This document shows positions 24,033 through 34,398 of a stretch of DNA of 64,000 bases, piece by piece. The stretch's first letter is position 1. Every line of letters starts with the position of its first letter. The notes under the pieces were generated by a model. It saw nothing but the letters and a program-made list of their open reading frames with translations, did not search any database and was not told the origin of the DNA. This DNA comes from Ophiosphaerella korrae (taxonomy: Eukaryota; Ascomycota; Dothideomycetes; Pleosporales; Phaeosphaeriaceae). A program made the position numbers and the translations under genes. The stretch lies in assembly GCA_028456385.1 (NCBI GenBank), contig JALNQF010000199.1:1-64000 (forward strand), read 5' to 3'.

Positions 24033-24490
24033 TGTAATAGGCTTACTAGGGTTAACTTCCTAATAGCCTAAAAGGTTAGTAGATTAAGAGTTAATAATAA
24101 GAGTTTGTATAGAGATCTATAATAACTATAAATAATAGAAGATATTTTATAACTATCTTATATTAGCGTTCTATAGTTAAAGGATTAAATTACTAATACT
24201 ATCCTAATAATATACATTATTACTAACTATATACTTAAGGTAATCTATTTATACTATACTATAGATTACTACTAATTTGTTTTTATATAACTATAGATTA
24301 CCTTAATCTATTTATACGTTATTATAGATTACTATTAATCTATTTACACGTAACTATAGATTACTACTACGTGTCCTAGTTGTGTATAGTTTCCTAATCA
24401 AGATTATTACCCCGCTTGTCCTATACTTTGTTAGCACCTAAGTTAGGACTAATTAGTTCTATCTTAATTTCCCTTATTACGCCTATAACA
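24033..24490 (-). repeat. right LTR of element J (5' LTR)
   Basis: It begins TGTAATAGGC and ends GCCTATAACA; 458 bp with a four-unit hairpin array, matching 13280-13737. It is followed by the ttttt duplication and the resumed element I. Confidence 0.93.
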
Positions 24491-24495
24491 TTTTT

Positions 24496-26678
24496 ATAAT
24501 ATATAGGCCTCTTATACCTTCTAATTATTCTTGTTTAGGTATTTTTATAAATTATCTATCTTTCTAAAGCTATAGCCTTACTTTAAGTTTATATTCTTTA
24601 TATTTAGGATATTTATTATACTTATATTTATACTATAGTCTTCCTAGGACGTATTTCTTAGATAGTTTAGGTCCTAGCTCTACTACTATATATCCTTCTT
24701 CTAGTATTATTTCTTATCCTTAGATATCTTCTACTAGAATTACTCTTATATAATTATAGCCTTTTCTTTATATAAGCTATATACTATTATTTACTTTAGA
24801 GTTTCTATATATAGTATAATTCTTATCTAGGTATACTAGCTATAATACTTTAAAGTATACTAGGTATTTTAGGTCTATTATTTTGTTATCCCCTTCTTAG
24901 TATTTATCTTTTCTAGGTATTTCTTATATTAAGATATAGTATACTACTAGTATTCTTAGTATATATACTTTATTAATCTATTACGTTTTTCTAGTAAGGT
25001 ACTACTACTCTTTTTATATAAGTATTCTTCTTACTATAACTATATACTACTTTATCTATTCCTAAAATAGTATAAACTATATTTCTTTTAGGTTGCGTTC
25101 TTTTTAGTCTTTGTACGCTTCCTCTATACTTATAACTAGTAAGTATTTCTAAATAAATTTCTATTCTTTATTTTATTCCTTTATATCTATTATTATCTAG
25201 CTATTATAGCTATGTATATTTAACTAGGTATACTTAATACTTTTTATATTATTTTATCCTTTATTTCTTTATAGTTCTTTAGAGAAGACTATAGTAGTCT
25301 CTTTATTTTTTACTAGTTTTTTAGTAGGAATTAATAAGGTTTAGAGCTTTTCTCTTTCTAAATCTTCTATTAGTAAGTCTATTATATATACTATATATTC
25401 TAGCTATACTTTTATTCTTTCTTTTATTACTACTACTCTATTTTTTTATAAAAACTATCTTACTCTTTCTTTACTAAAATAATATATATAGTAGTTATCT
25501 TTATAATAAATAGTCTAATAGAGTATTACGTACTATAATTCTTTACTCCTAGCTACCTTCTCTTAAGGTTTAGCTTATACTTTTAGTACTTCTTTCTTAC
25601 TCTCTATTATCTTTAATTAGGTTTCTTTATCTTTCTTATAGTCTTTACTTCTGTAGTCTTTTATAAAGTATTATAGTTTTCTAAATTTATAATATACTAT
25701 ATCCTTCTTCTTTTATAATTAGTAATCTTTTACGTAGTAGCCTCTCTTACTATAGTTAAAGTATATAAAGTCTTTATTCTTTTTTTTCTTCTATTTATCT
25801 TTGTTTATATTAAGGATTATAGGATCTCTACTATCCTAGTTTCTTAGTTAGTTTCTATACTTATTCTTTTTCTATTCTTAAAGATTATTATTAATTTATA
25901 TTACCTATTATTTTAGAGTTTCTAGTATCTTTAGTTTTTCTATATAAATTATTTTGTATTAGATTTTTACGTTTAGTCCTTATTTAAATTATAATATTAG
26001 GGCTAACTTATTTTATTTTATATTTTATAATAGTTATTTAAATTATAATACGTATTTAAGGACGCTCTTACTTTATATAATTCTTTTAAGTTTTTCTTTA
26101 GCTTATTAGGTAATATCTATATCTCTAAATACTACTCTTATTTATCTAGTAAAGTATTTATAACTTCTAAAGATAGCTCTAGTCTTATCTTTCTATATTA
26201 TTAGTGCGTATATTGTATAGTCTATCTAGTAGGGTTTAAACTATCTTATTATATCTTCTTTAAAGTATATTCTAATATATATTACTTTCTTTTCTTTTAT
26301 ATTAAAGTATAGTACTTATATATCTATTTAAAGTTATACTAATACTATAAAGGGTTTTAGTTTTTCCTTTATTTTATTAAACTTCTTAAGTATAGGTATT
26401 TTAAGTAGTTTCTTTATTGTACTTATCTCTAGTATTTAGGTAATTAGTTCTATCTAGTTCTATCCTTTAATAATAGCTTTAATTTATACTTTATTCTATT
26501 TTAAGTAGTCTTGTAGTTCCTTATTCTATATTTCTAAAGTATTAATTACTATTTTTATATCTTTTTTTTTAGAGATTAAGTTATTTATATATTCTCTAAT
26601 TACTATCTAAGCTATATTATCTAATTTATAACTACTTAAGGGTGCCTTAGCTACTTGTTTAGTTAAACTTTCTACTAT
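24496..26678 (-). pseudogene. gag: gag part of element I polyprotein
   Basis: This is the continuation of element I after J. On the minus strand the inferred start is ATA at 26676-26678. Gag follows, with knuckles near 25660-25760, then the linker into protease that ends at the J insertion. Cys codons of the knuckles are mutated to TAY as in the other copies. The leader and primer-binding block occupy 26679-26739. Confidence 0.85.
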
Positions 26679-26739
26679 TGTATTAGCTAGACTATACGCT
26701 ACTTACGCTTTACTTCTCTTAATAACTAAATTAGTAAGG

Positions 26740-27197
26740 TGTAATAGGTATACTAGGGTTAACTTCCTAATAACCTAGAGTTATTAGTAGATTAAGAGTT
26801 AATAACAAAAGCTTATATAGTAATTAGTAATAACTATAAATAATAGTTAATTTATGTATATAATATTAAGTATTAGCGTTCTAGGTTAGAGATTATATTA
26901 CTAATACTATTCTAATAATATGCGTTACTACTAACTATATACCTATACTAATCTATTTGTACAACGCTATAGATTACTACTAATCTATTTATATATAATT
27001 ATAGATTACCTTAATCTATTTATATATTATTATAGATTAGTTTAATCTATTTGCACGTAATTATAGATTATTACTACGTGTCCTAGTTATAAGTAGTTTC
27101 CTAATCAAGGTCGTTACTCCGCTCGTCCTATACTTCGTTAGTATCTAAGTTAGGACTAATTAGTTCTATCTCGATTTCTCTTGTTACGTCTATAACA
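26740..27197 (-). repeat. right LTR of element I
   Basis: It begins TGTAATAGGT and ends GTCTATAACA; 458 bp. The left half matches LTRs 8133 and 8671 (aatagttaatttatg...), while the right half carries the four-unit TAATCTAT array of J-type LTRs. Confidence 0.9.
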
Positions 27198-27233
27198 AGT
27201 TCTATCTAATTTTTTCTTATTACTATTATAATA
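27198..27233 (-). repeat. LTR remnant (last 36 bp) of element H
   Basis: Starting at aagttctatct, the final bases of a family LTR run to attataata, followed by ctatctcctctttta, the polypurine-tract complement. The remainder of this LTR is not next to the other side of element I. Confidence 0.7.
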
Positions 27234-27859
27234 CTATCTCCTCTTTTAGGTAGGTTTTTATTCCTTTATACTAGAGCTAAAGTTATTAGTCTTATTCTTT
27301 TATTAATTATTAGTTCCTTATTACTCTCAATATCTTCTTACTTTTAGCGTAATAAACTTCTTCTTGTAGCTTAAATTATTTATAATAGAGTTTAGATATT
27401 TCTTTATTATTATTATACTTTATTAGGCTTCTTGTATCCTATATCTTTAAAAGATAGTAAGTATTATAATAAATATATTTCCTTAGGTATTTCTCTTATA
27501 GAGTATAAGTGTTTAATTTCTATATAGTCTCTATCTACTAAGTTATATAGAGTAAGCTATTAATAGAGCTTAAGAGAAATTATAATTATAGCTTATTATA
27601 GTAAAAGCTAAGTATAAGTTAACTCTTTATAAGCTAGTAAAGCTTTATTCTTATATTAAGTATTTTTATAAGCTAAAGGCTTATAATAATACTAAGTTAT
27701 CTAAATAGTCTTATATAATAGAGGGTAAGTTAGATTTAGATAACGTAGTAGAAGCTACTCTAGTTCTTATCTTATTAAACGCTCTTATTATCTCTTTATC
27801 TATTAGTAGTATTGTAAATTTTCTTAGTTTACTATAAGGTAGTTTAGAGTATTTTAACT
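27234..27859 (+). other. 3' internal region of H
   Basis: Polypurine tract to inferred pol stop, equivalent to 926-1578. It is shorter in part than in A (segments around 27480 are missing relative to A). The opposite-strand frame is recognisable only in pieces. Confidence 0.45.
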
Positions 27860-30009
27860 TTAGAAGTCTTCTAGTTTCTATATTTCTTCCTATAGTTATC
27901 CTTTTTTATCTATACCTATCTATTTTACTAAATAGTAGTTTCTACTATTATAAAACTAATATACTAGGATTTTCTTAACTTTTTATTCTTCTTATTCTTT
28001 ATATATATCTACTTTATATACTAGTAGTTCTACTTCTTATAGTACTTATTCTAGTAGTACTACGTAGAATATTAGGTATATTCTTATCTTACTTAGTAGT
28101 CTTAGTTTAAATATAATTAGTATAATTTTCTTTTTAATCTTATATAGTTTTATCTTAACGTAATCTAGTTTTAAACTTAATTGTTTACTTTTAATATTTT
28201 TTTAAACTAACTATACTTTTTCTCTCTCTTTAAATTAGGGTCCCTATTTATATTTCTTATTATAGTACTTTACTATATAGTCGTGTAAGAACTCTATATC
28301 TTATCTTAGTTAGTTATATATTTCTTTTATTCTATTTATAAAGTTTTCTCTTCTTAGAGTCTAAGATTTTATATCTTTTAGTATTCTATAAGTATTAGAG
28401 TTAAATCTATAGTTTATAAAGAAAGGTAATACTTTTATTACTATATTCTTTACGCTATTATATACTAACTATACTATAAGTAGTAATTATACCTAATTGT
28501 TCTAGTTATAGTTAAGGTAGTATCTTAAGTATTATTCTACTATCTAGTTTATATATTCTAATTGTCTATCTATCTATAAGTAGTATACTATAGATATTAT
28601 ATATTATATTCTTAATTATACTATTATTATTCCCTATAGTTTTAATATAAATCTTATATCTCTATCTATAATAATTTTATCTAGAATACTATATTAGCTA
28701 ATTATAGTTCCTAGAACCTAGTATATATTAACTTCTATCCTACTTTTTTCTTTATATAGTTTAAAGTATAAATACTTTATAAGTTTATCTACTATTATAA
28801 GAATTCTATTATACTTAATTCCTAATATTAGGTCTTTTAACTTAAGTAACTTTATAATAAAGTCTATTATAATAACTCTTTAAGTTACTCTAGTACTTTA
28901 ACTAATTATAATATTCTATATAGTATATATCTACTATATTTATTTCTATAGTATTCTATATATTCTTATAGTACTTCTATTACTAGTTATCTTACTCTTA
29001 AGATATAGTAATCTCTTAGTAGTCTATCTAATATTTTATTAATACCTTAGTATCTATATACTAGTAGTTTATAGAATTATTATATAAACTCTCTTTAGAT
29101 CTTACTTAGAATATATATTTTCTTATAAGCTTATATAAGTCTATTTTAGATCTTAAGTTTTTCTATTTTTTTAGAAGCTTTTTATATTATTTTTTAAATC
29201 TATATATCTAGCTCGCTATTTATTCTTTTAATTATAGTAGCTATTTTAGGTATATTTAAGACTAAGTATCCTTCTTTATTTTTAATTAGAACTATACTAG
29301 TAGTATTTACTTCTTCTTATAAGTCTAGTCTTTTACTAAAAGTATCTATAAGTTAATTATCTTTTCTTTTCATATATATAACTTTAAAGTTAAATATTAA
29401 TAAGTATTTTTATTATCTTATATAGTATTATAATAAGACTTTATTTAGTATAAATCTTATAAGATTCTTATAGTCTATATAGACCTTAGTTTAGTATTTT
29501 ACTCTTTATAAGTATACTCTCTATTATTTAAATACGTTATAAATTACTAGTATTTCTTTATTATAGATTAAGTAGTTAAGTTCTACTAGTTTTATTTTCT
29601 TAAAGAAGTATTTAACTAAGTATTCTTATTTAGTTTTTAGGTCTTCTTGTATTAGTACTATTCTATAGACTAAGTTAGATATATCTATTTTTACTATTAC
29701 TAGTAGTTCTAGGTTATATATTCTAATAACTAGGTTTTCTATAAACTTCTTTTAAATTTATTTAAATACTTTAGTATATTCTTCTATCTACTTAAATAGT
29801 ATATCTTTTTTTATAAGTTTAGTTATTAGTTTTATATCTTTAGACTATCCTATTATTAGCTTCTTATAGAAGTTTACTAATCTATAAAATTATTATACTT
29901 CTTTTAGGTTTTATAGTGTTAGCTATTCTTTAATTAATTTAATCTTTCCTAGTTCTATAATAAATCTAAGGAAGTCTATCTCTTTTATATAAAATTTATA
30001 TTTTCTTAT
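27860..30009 (-). pseudogene. pol: pol C-terminal half of H
   Basis: The inferred stop is at 27860-27862. On the minus strand it includes the chromodomain-like tail, integrase, RNase H and the C-terminal end of RT. The YLDN box is not included because B interrupts just before it. Stops occur at many Gln/Trp positions. Confidence 0.85.
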
Positions 30010-30434
30010 TATTATAGGCGTAACAAGAGAAATCGAGATAGAACTAATTAGTCTTAACTTAGATACTAATAAAGTATAGGACGAGCAAAGTAATAACTTT
30101 AATTAAGAAACTACTTATAACTAAGACACGTAGTAGTAATCTATAATAACGTATAAATATATTAAGGTAATCTATAATTATATAATAATAGATTAGTAGT
30201 AATCTATAATATTGTATAATAAATTAATACAAGTATATAGTTAATATAATGCGTATTATTAGAATAGTATTAGTAATTTAATTATTAACTAAGAGCGATA
30301 ATACTAAGATAGTTACAAAATATCTTCTATTGTTTATAGCCTATTATAGATTATAATATAAACTTTTACTATTACTTCTTAATCTACTAATAACTTTAGG
30401 CACTAAGAAGTTAACCCTAGTAACACCTAATACA
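30010..30434 (+). repeat. 5' LTR of element B
   Basis: It begins TATTATAGGCG and ends CACCTAATACA. At 425 bp it has one hairpin unit fewer than the 3' LTR (58077-), which shows four units before being cut. Confidence 0.9.
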
Positions 30435-30495
30435 CCTTACTAATTTAGTTATTACGAGAAGTACAGCGTAAGTAGCGTATAGTCTAGCTAATATA
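30435..30495 (+). promoter_or_regulatory. Primer-binding region of B
   Basis: CCTTACTAATTTAGTTATTA directly follows the LTR, then agaag..agcgtaagtagcg, as in all other copies. No TGG start for classical tRNA 3'-end priming is seen. Confidence 0.55.
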
Positions 30496-31003
30496 ATAGT
30501 AGAAAGTTTAATTAAAAAAGGAGCTAAGGTACCTATAAGTAGCTATAAGTTAGACAACACTATATAGAAGGTAATTAAAGATTATATTAATAACCTAATC
30601 TTAGAAAAAGAAGATATAAAGATAGTAATTAATACTTTAGAAACGTAGAATAAGGAACTACAAGATTACTCTAAGTAAAACAAAGTATAGATTAAAGCTA
30701 TTATTAAAGGATAAAATTAGATAGAACTAATTACCTAAAGACTAGAAATAAGTATAACAAAGAAGCTACCTAAGATACCTATACTTAAGAAGTTTAATAG
30801 AATAAGAGAGAAACTAAGACCTTTTATAGTATTAGTATAACTCTAGATAGATATATAAGTACTATACTTTAATATAGAAGAAAAGAAGGTAATATATATT
30901 AGACTACACCTTAAAGAAGATATAATAAGATAGTATAAGCTTTACTAGATAGATTATATAATATATTCTCTAATAATATAAAAGGATAAAACTAGAGCTA
31001 TCT
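30496..31003 (+). pseudogene. gag: gag N-terminal part of element B
   Basis: The inferred start is ATA (former ATG) at 30496-30498, in frame with the rest of gag-pol after 52505. It encodes N-terminal Gag with the segment ...KLPKIPILKKFNR found in the other copies. There are many TAA/TAG. It ends at the tatct duplication where D inserted. Confidence 0.87.
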
Positions 31004-31462
31004 TGTTATAAGCTTACTAGAGTCGACTTCCTAATAGCCTAAAGAGTATTAGTAGATTAGGAGGTAATATTAAAAGTTTATATTATAATCTACAATATGC
31101 TATAAATAATAGAAGATGTTTTGTAACTATCTTATTATTGTTACTTGTAGTTAATAATTAAATTACTAATACTATCCTAATAATAGGTATTACTACTAAC
31201 TATATACTAGTGTTAATCTATTTATATAATATTATAGATTACTACTAATCTATTAGTACGTAACTATAGATTACTTTAATCTATTTGTACGTTATTATAG
31301 ATTACTTTAATCTATTTGCACGTAATTATAAATTTCTACTACGTATCCTAGTTATAAGTAGTTTCTTAATTAAAGTTATTACTCTACTTGTCTTATACTT
31401 TGTTAGTACCTAAGTTAAAACTAATTAGTTCTATCTTAATTTCTCTTATTACGTCTATAATA
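31004..31462 (-). repeat. left LTR of element D
   Basis: It begins TGTTATAAGC and ends GTCTATAATA; 459 bp. The start (ttactagagtcgacttcctaa) and the four-unit hairpin array match the LTR at 52041. Confidence 0.93.
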
Positions 31463-32115
31463 CTATTTTCCCCTCTAGGTAGGTTCTTATTTCTTTATTC
31501 TAGGCCTAAAGTTATTAACCTAGTTTCTTTATTAATATAGAGTTCTTTATTCTCTATCTCTATACCTACTAAATCTACCCTTTATTATCTTTAATTAGTA
31601 GATCGTATATTATATTATAGTATTACTATATTTTCTTATTCCTATTATAAGGCTTTAAATCCCCCTATAGAGTATATTTCTTTAAAGTATAGTAAGGCTT
31701 ATAAGGTATATATTTGTACTAATACTTGTACGTCTTATAATCTTTTTAGTATATCTCTTGTAGAGTATAAGTTAATAATACTTATTTGCGCGTCTATACT
31801 TATTTATAACAAGGAGAGCTATTAACTATACTTAAGATAAACTATCTAAATAGATTGCTAAGGCTAAAAAAGAATATAATTAGATTCTAAGTATATAGGT
31901 AAAAAATTATACTTATCTACTTTGTCTTTATAAGATAAAGACCTTAAATAATAAGAAGTTTATCGCGTAAGCTATTCTTATAAAGTTAGAGCTTAATTTT
32001 AAGGCTATAGTAGAGGCTACTCTTATTACGTTAAGTGTTCCTATTACCTCTCTATCTATTAGTAGTAATATCGATTTTCTTAGTTTACTACAAGGCGCTC
32101 TAGAAGGTTTTAACT
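31463..32115 (+). other. 3' internal region of D with opposite-strand frame
   Basis: The + frame entering from the LTR reads ...YSRPKVINLVSLL...TKSTLYYL...ISLKYSKAYKVYICTNTCTSYNL...SISLVEYKL...NKESY, with only TAA/TAG interruptions. It is the least damaged multi-segment version of this frame outside K. Confidence 0.5.
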
Positions 32116-33875
32116 TTAGAACTCCTCTAGTTTCTTAAAGTAGTTAAGGTTATCTTCTAGTTCCTATATATTTTCCTATAGTTCTCCTTTTTTATCTATA
32201 CCTATCTATTTTACTAGGTAGTAGTTTTTACTATTATAGAACTAGTATACTAAGATTTCTTTAACTTCTTATTCTTCTTATTCTCTATATATATCTACTT
32301 TATATACTAGTAGTTCTACGTTTTATAGTACTATCTTAAGTAATACTACGTAGAAGGTTAAGTGTATCTTTATCTTATTTAGTAGCTTTAGTTTAAATAT
32401 AACTAGTATAACTTCTTTCTTAATTTTATATAGTCTTATCTTAACGTAATCTAGTTTTATATTTAGTTACTTACTCTTAATATTTTTTTATACTAACTAT
32501 ACTTTTTCTCTCTCTCTAAATTAAAGTTCTTTTTTATATTTCTTATTGTAGTACTTTACTATCTAATTATATAGAAATTCTATATCTTATCTTAGTTAAT
32601 TATATATTCTTTTAAGTTTATTAGTAAAGTTTTCTCCTTTTAGAGACTAAGATATCTCTAATCTTAGTATTCTATATATACTAGGGTTAAATCTATAGTT
32701 TATAAAAAAGAGTAATATTTTTATTACTATATTCTTTGCGCTGTTGTATACTAGTTGTACTATAAGTAATAGTTGTACCTAATTATTCTAATTGTAATTA
32801 AGGTAGTATTTTAAGTATTATTCTACTATCTAATTTATTTATTCTAATTATCTATCTATCTATAGATAGTATACTATTAATATTATGTATTTAATTCCTA
32901 ATTACGCTATAATTGTTCTCTATAGTTTTAATATAAATTGTATATTTCTATCTATAATAATCTTATCTAGTAGTCTATATTAGCTAATTATAGTTCCTAG
33001 GATCTAGTATATAGTAACCTCTATTCTACTTTTTTCCTTATATAGTCTAAAGTATAAGTACTTTATAAGTTTATCTACTATTATTAGGATTCTATTATAC
33101 TTAACTCCTAATATTAGGTCTTTAGACTTAGGTAATTTTGTAATAAAGTCTATTATAATAACTCTCTATAGTTATTCTAGTACTTCTACTAGTTATAATA
33201 TTCTATATAGTATATATCTATTATACTTATTTCTTTAGTATTCTATATAGTTTTATAGTACTTCTATTACTATTTATCTTACTCTTAGGATGTAGTATTC
33301 TTATAATAGTCTTTCTAATATTTTTTCTATACCTTAGTATCTATATACTAGTAATTTATAGAATTGTTGTATAAATTCTCTCTAGATTTTCTTTAGAATA
33401 TATATTTTTCTATAGGCTTATACAAGTCCTTCTTAGATCTCTAGTTTCTTTATTTCCTTAGATATTTCTTGCGTTATTTTCTAAATCTATTTGTCTAGCT
33501 CGCTACTTTTTCTTTTAAGTGTTACAGCTATTTTAGGTATATTTAGGACTAAATATCCTTCTATATTCCTAACTAAAACTATACTAGTAGCGCTTACTTC
33601 TTCTTATAAGTTAGGTCTTCTACTAAAGGCGTCTATAAATTAATTGTCTTTCCCTTTTATATATATAATTTCTAAGTTAAATATTAATAGGAATTCCTAC
33701 TATCTTATATATTATTGTAATAATTCTTTATTTATTATAAACCCTATAAAATTCTTATAGTCTATATAGACTTTTATTTAGTACTTTACTCTTTATAAGT
33801 ATACTCTCTATTACTTAAATACTTTGTAGATTACTAGTATTTCTTTATTATAGATTAGGTAGTTAAGTTCTACTA
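32116..33875 (-). pseudogene. pol: pol of D, chromodomain-like tail to RNase H
   Basis: The inferred stop is at 32116-32118. Integrase and most of RNase H follow on the minus strand. It is cut at 33875 by element C1 (duplication tacta, 33871-33875) and continues at 41021. After removing 7,145 bp, the frame of the stop and of the RT box at 41553-41564 agree. Confidence 0.88.
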
Positions 33876-34337
33876 TATTATAGGTGTAACAAGAGAAATC
33901 GAGATAAAGCTAATTAATCCTAACTTAGATGCTAACAAAGTATAGGACGAGTAGGGTAACAACCTTAATTAGGAGACTACCTACAACTAGGACACGTAGT
34001 AGTAATCTATAATTACGTGCGAATAGATTAAAGTAATCTATAATAACGTATAAATAGATTAGAGTAATCTATAGTTATATATAAATAGATTAGTAGTAAT
34101 CTATAATGTTGTATAAATAGATTAAGACAAGTATATAGTTAATAGTAATGTATATTATTAGGATAGTATTAGTAATTTAATCCTTTAACTATAGAACGCT
34201 AATACAAGATAGTTGTAAAATATCTTCTATTATTTATAGTTATTGTAGATTACTATACAAGCTTTTAATATTAATTTATAATCTACTAATAACTCTTTAG
34301 GTACTAGGAAGTTAACTCTAGTAACTAACCTATAACA
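33876..34337 (+). repeat. 5' LTR of C1
   Basis: It begins TATTATAGGTGTAAC and ends AACCTATAACA. Four inverted hairpin units lie in the centre. It retains more CA/TG than its partner at 40554 (for example gtaacaagag versus ataataagag). Confidence 0.94.
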
Positions 34338-34398
34338 CCTTACTAATTTAGTTATTATAAGAAGCGAAGTGTAAGTAGCGTATAGTCTAGCTAACACG
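34338..34398 (+). promoter_or_regulatory. Primer-binding region and leader of C1
   Basis: CCTTACTAATTTAGTTATTA immediately follows the LTR, then aagaagcgaag and a short leader to the inferred start. The same block in the same place is seen in A, B, F, I, J and D. The primer is not identified. Confidence 0.6.

Larger units (their letters stand above)
13280..24490 (-). mobile_element. Element J: chromovirus nested in I, containing K and a solo LTR
   Basis: Two 458-bp LTRs (13280-13737 and 24033-24490) are flanked by the duplication ttttt (13275-13279 and 24491-24495). Removing it restores ...cttattttt|ataatatatagg, the sequence seen uninterrupted elsewhere. Inside are a solo LTR (15477-15926) and a partial element K (from 17411). 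J-derived internal sequence is certain for 13738-15476 and 15932-17410 and for the end next to 24033. Between them the DNA starts as K and must switch to J at an unlocated homologous point. Confidence 0.9.
8671..27197 (-). mobile_element. Element I: interrupted chromovirus with mismatched LTRs
   Basis: The internal sequence is continuous once two insertions are removed: 9112-10727, 10995-13279 and 24496-26739. The left LTR (8671-9111) is 441 bp with the 54-bp-unit centre. The right LTR (26740-27197) is 458 bp with the TAATCTAT-hairpin centre. Flanking 5-mers disagree (tacct at 8666-8670, aagtt at 27198-27202). The two ends therefore probably come from different elements joined by recombination. 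Confidence 0.8.
27198..30009 (-). mobile_element. Element H: truncated chromovirus
   Basis: LTR remnant, 3' internal region and the C-terminal half of pol, ending where element B inserted (30010). The 5-mer before B is cttat (30005-30009). The other half of H would lie beyond the far end of B, outside the window. H appears to be the oldest member of the right-hand stack. Confidence 0.85.
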
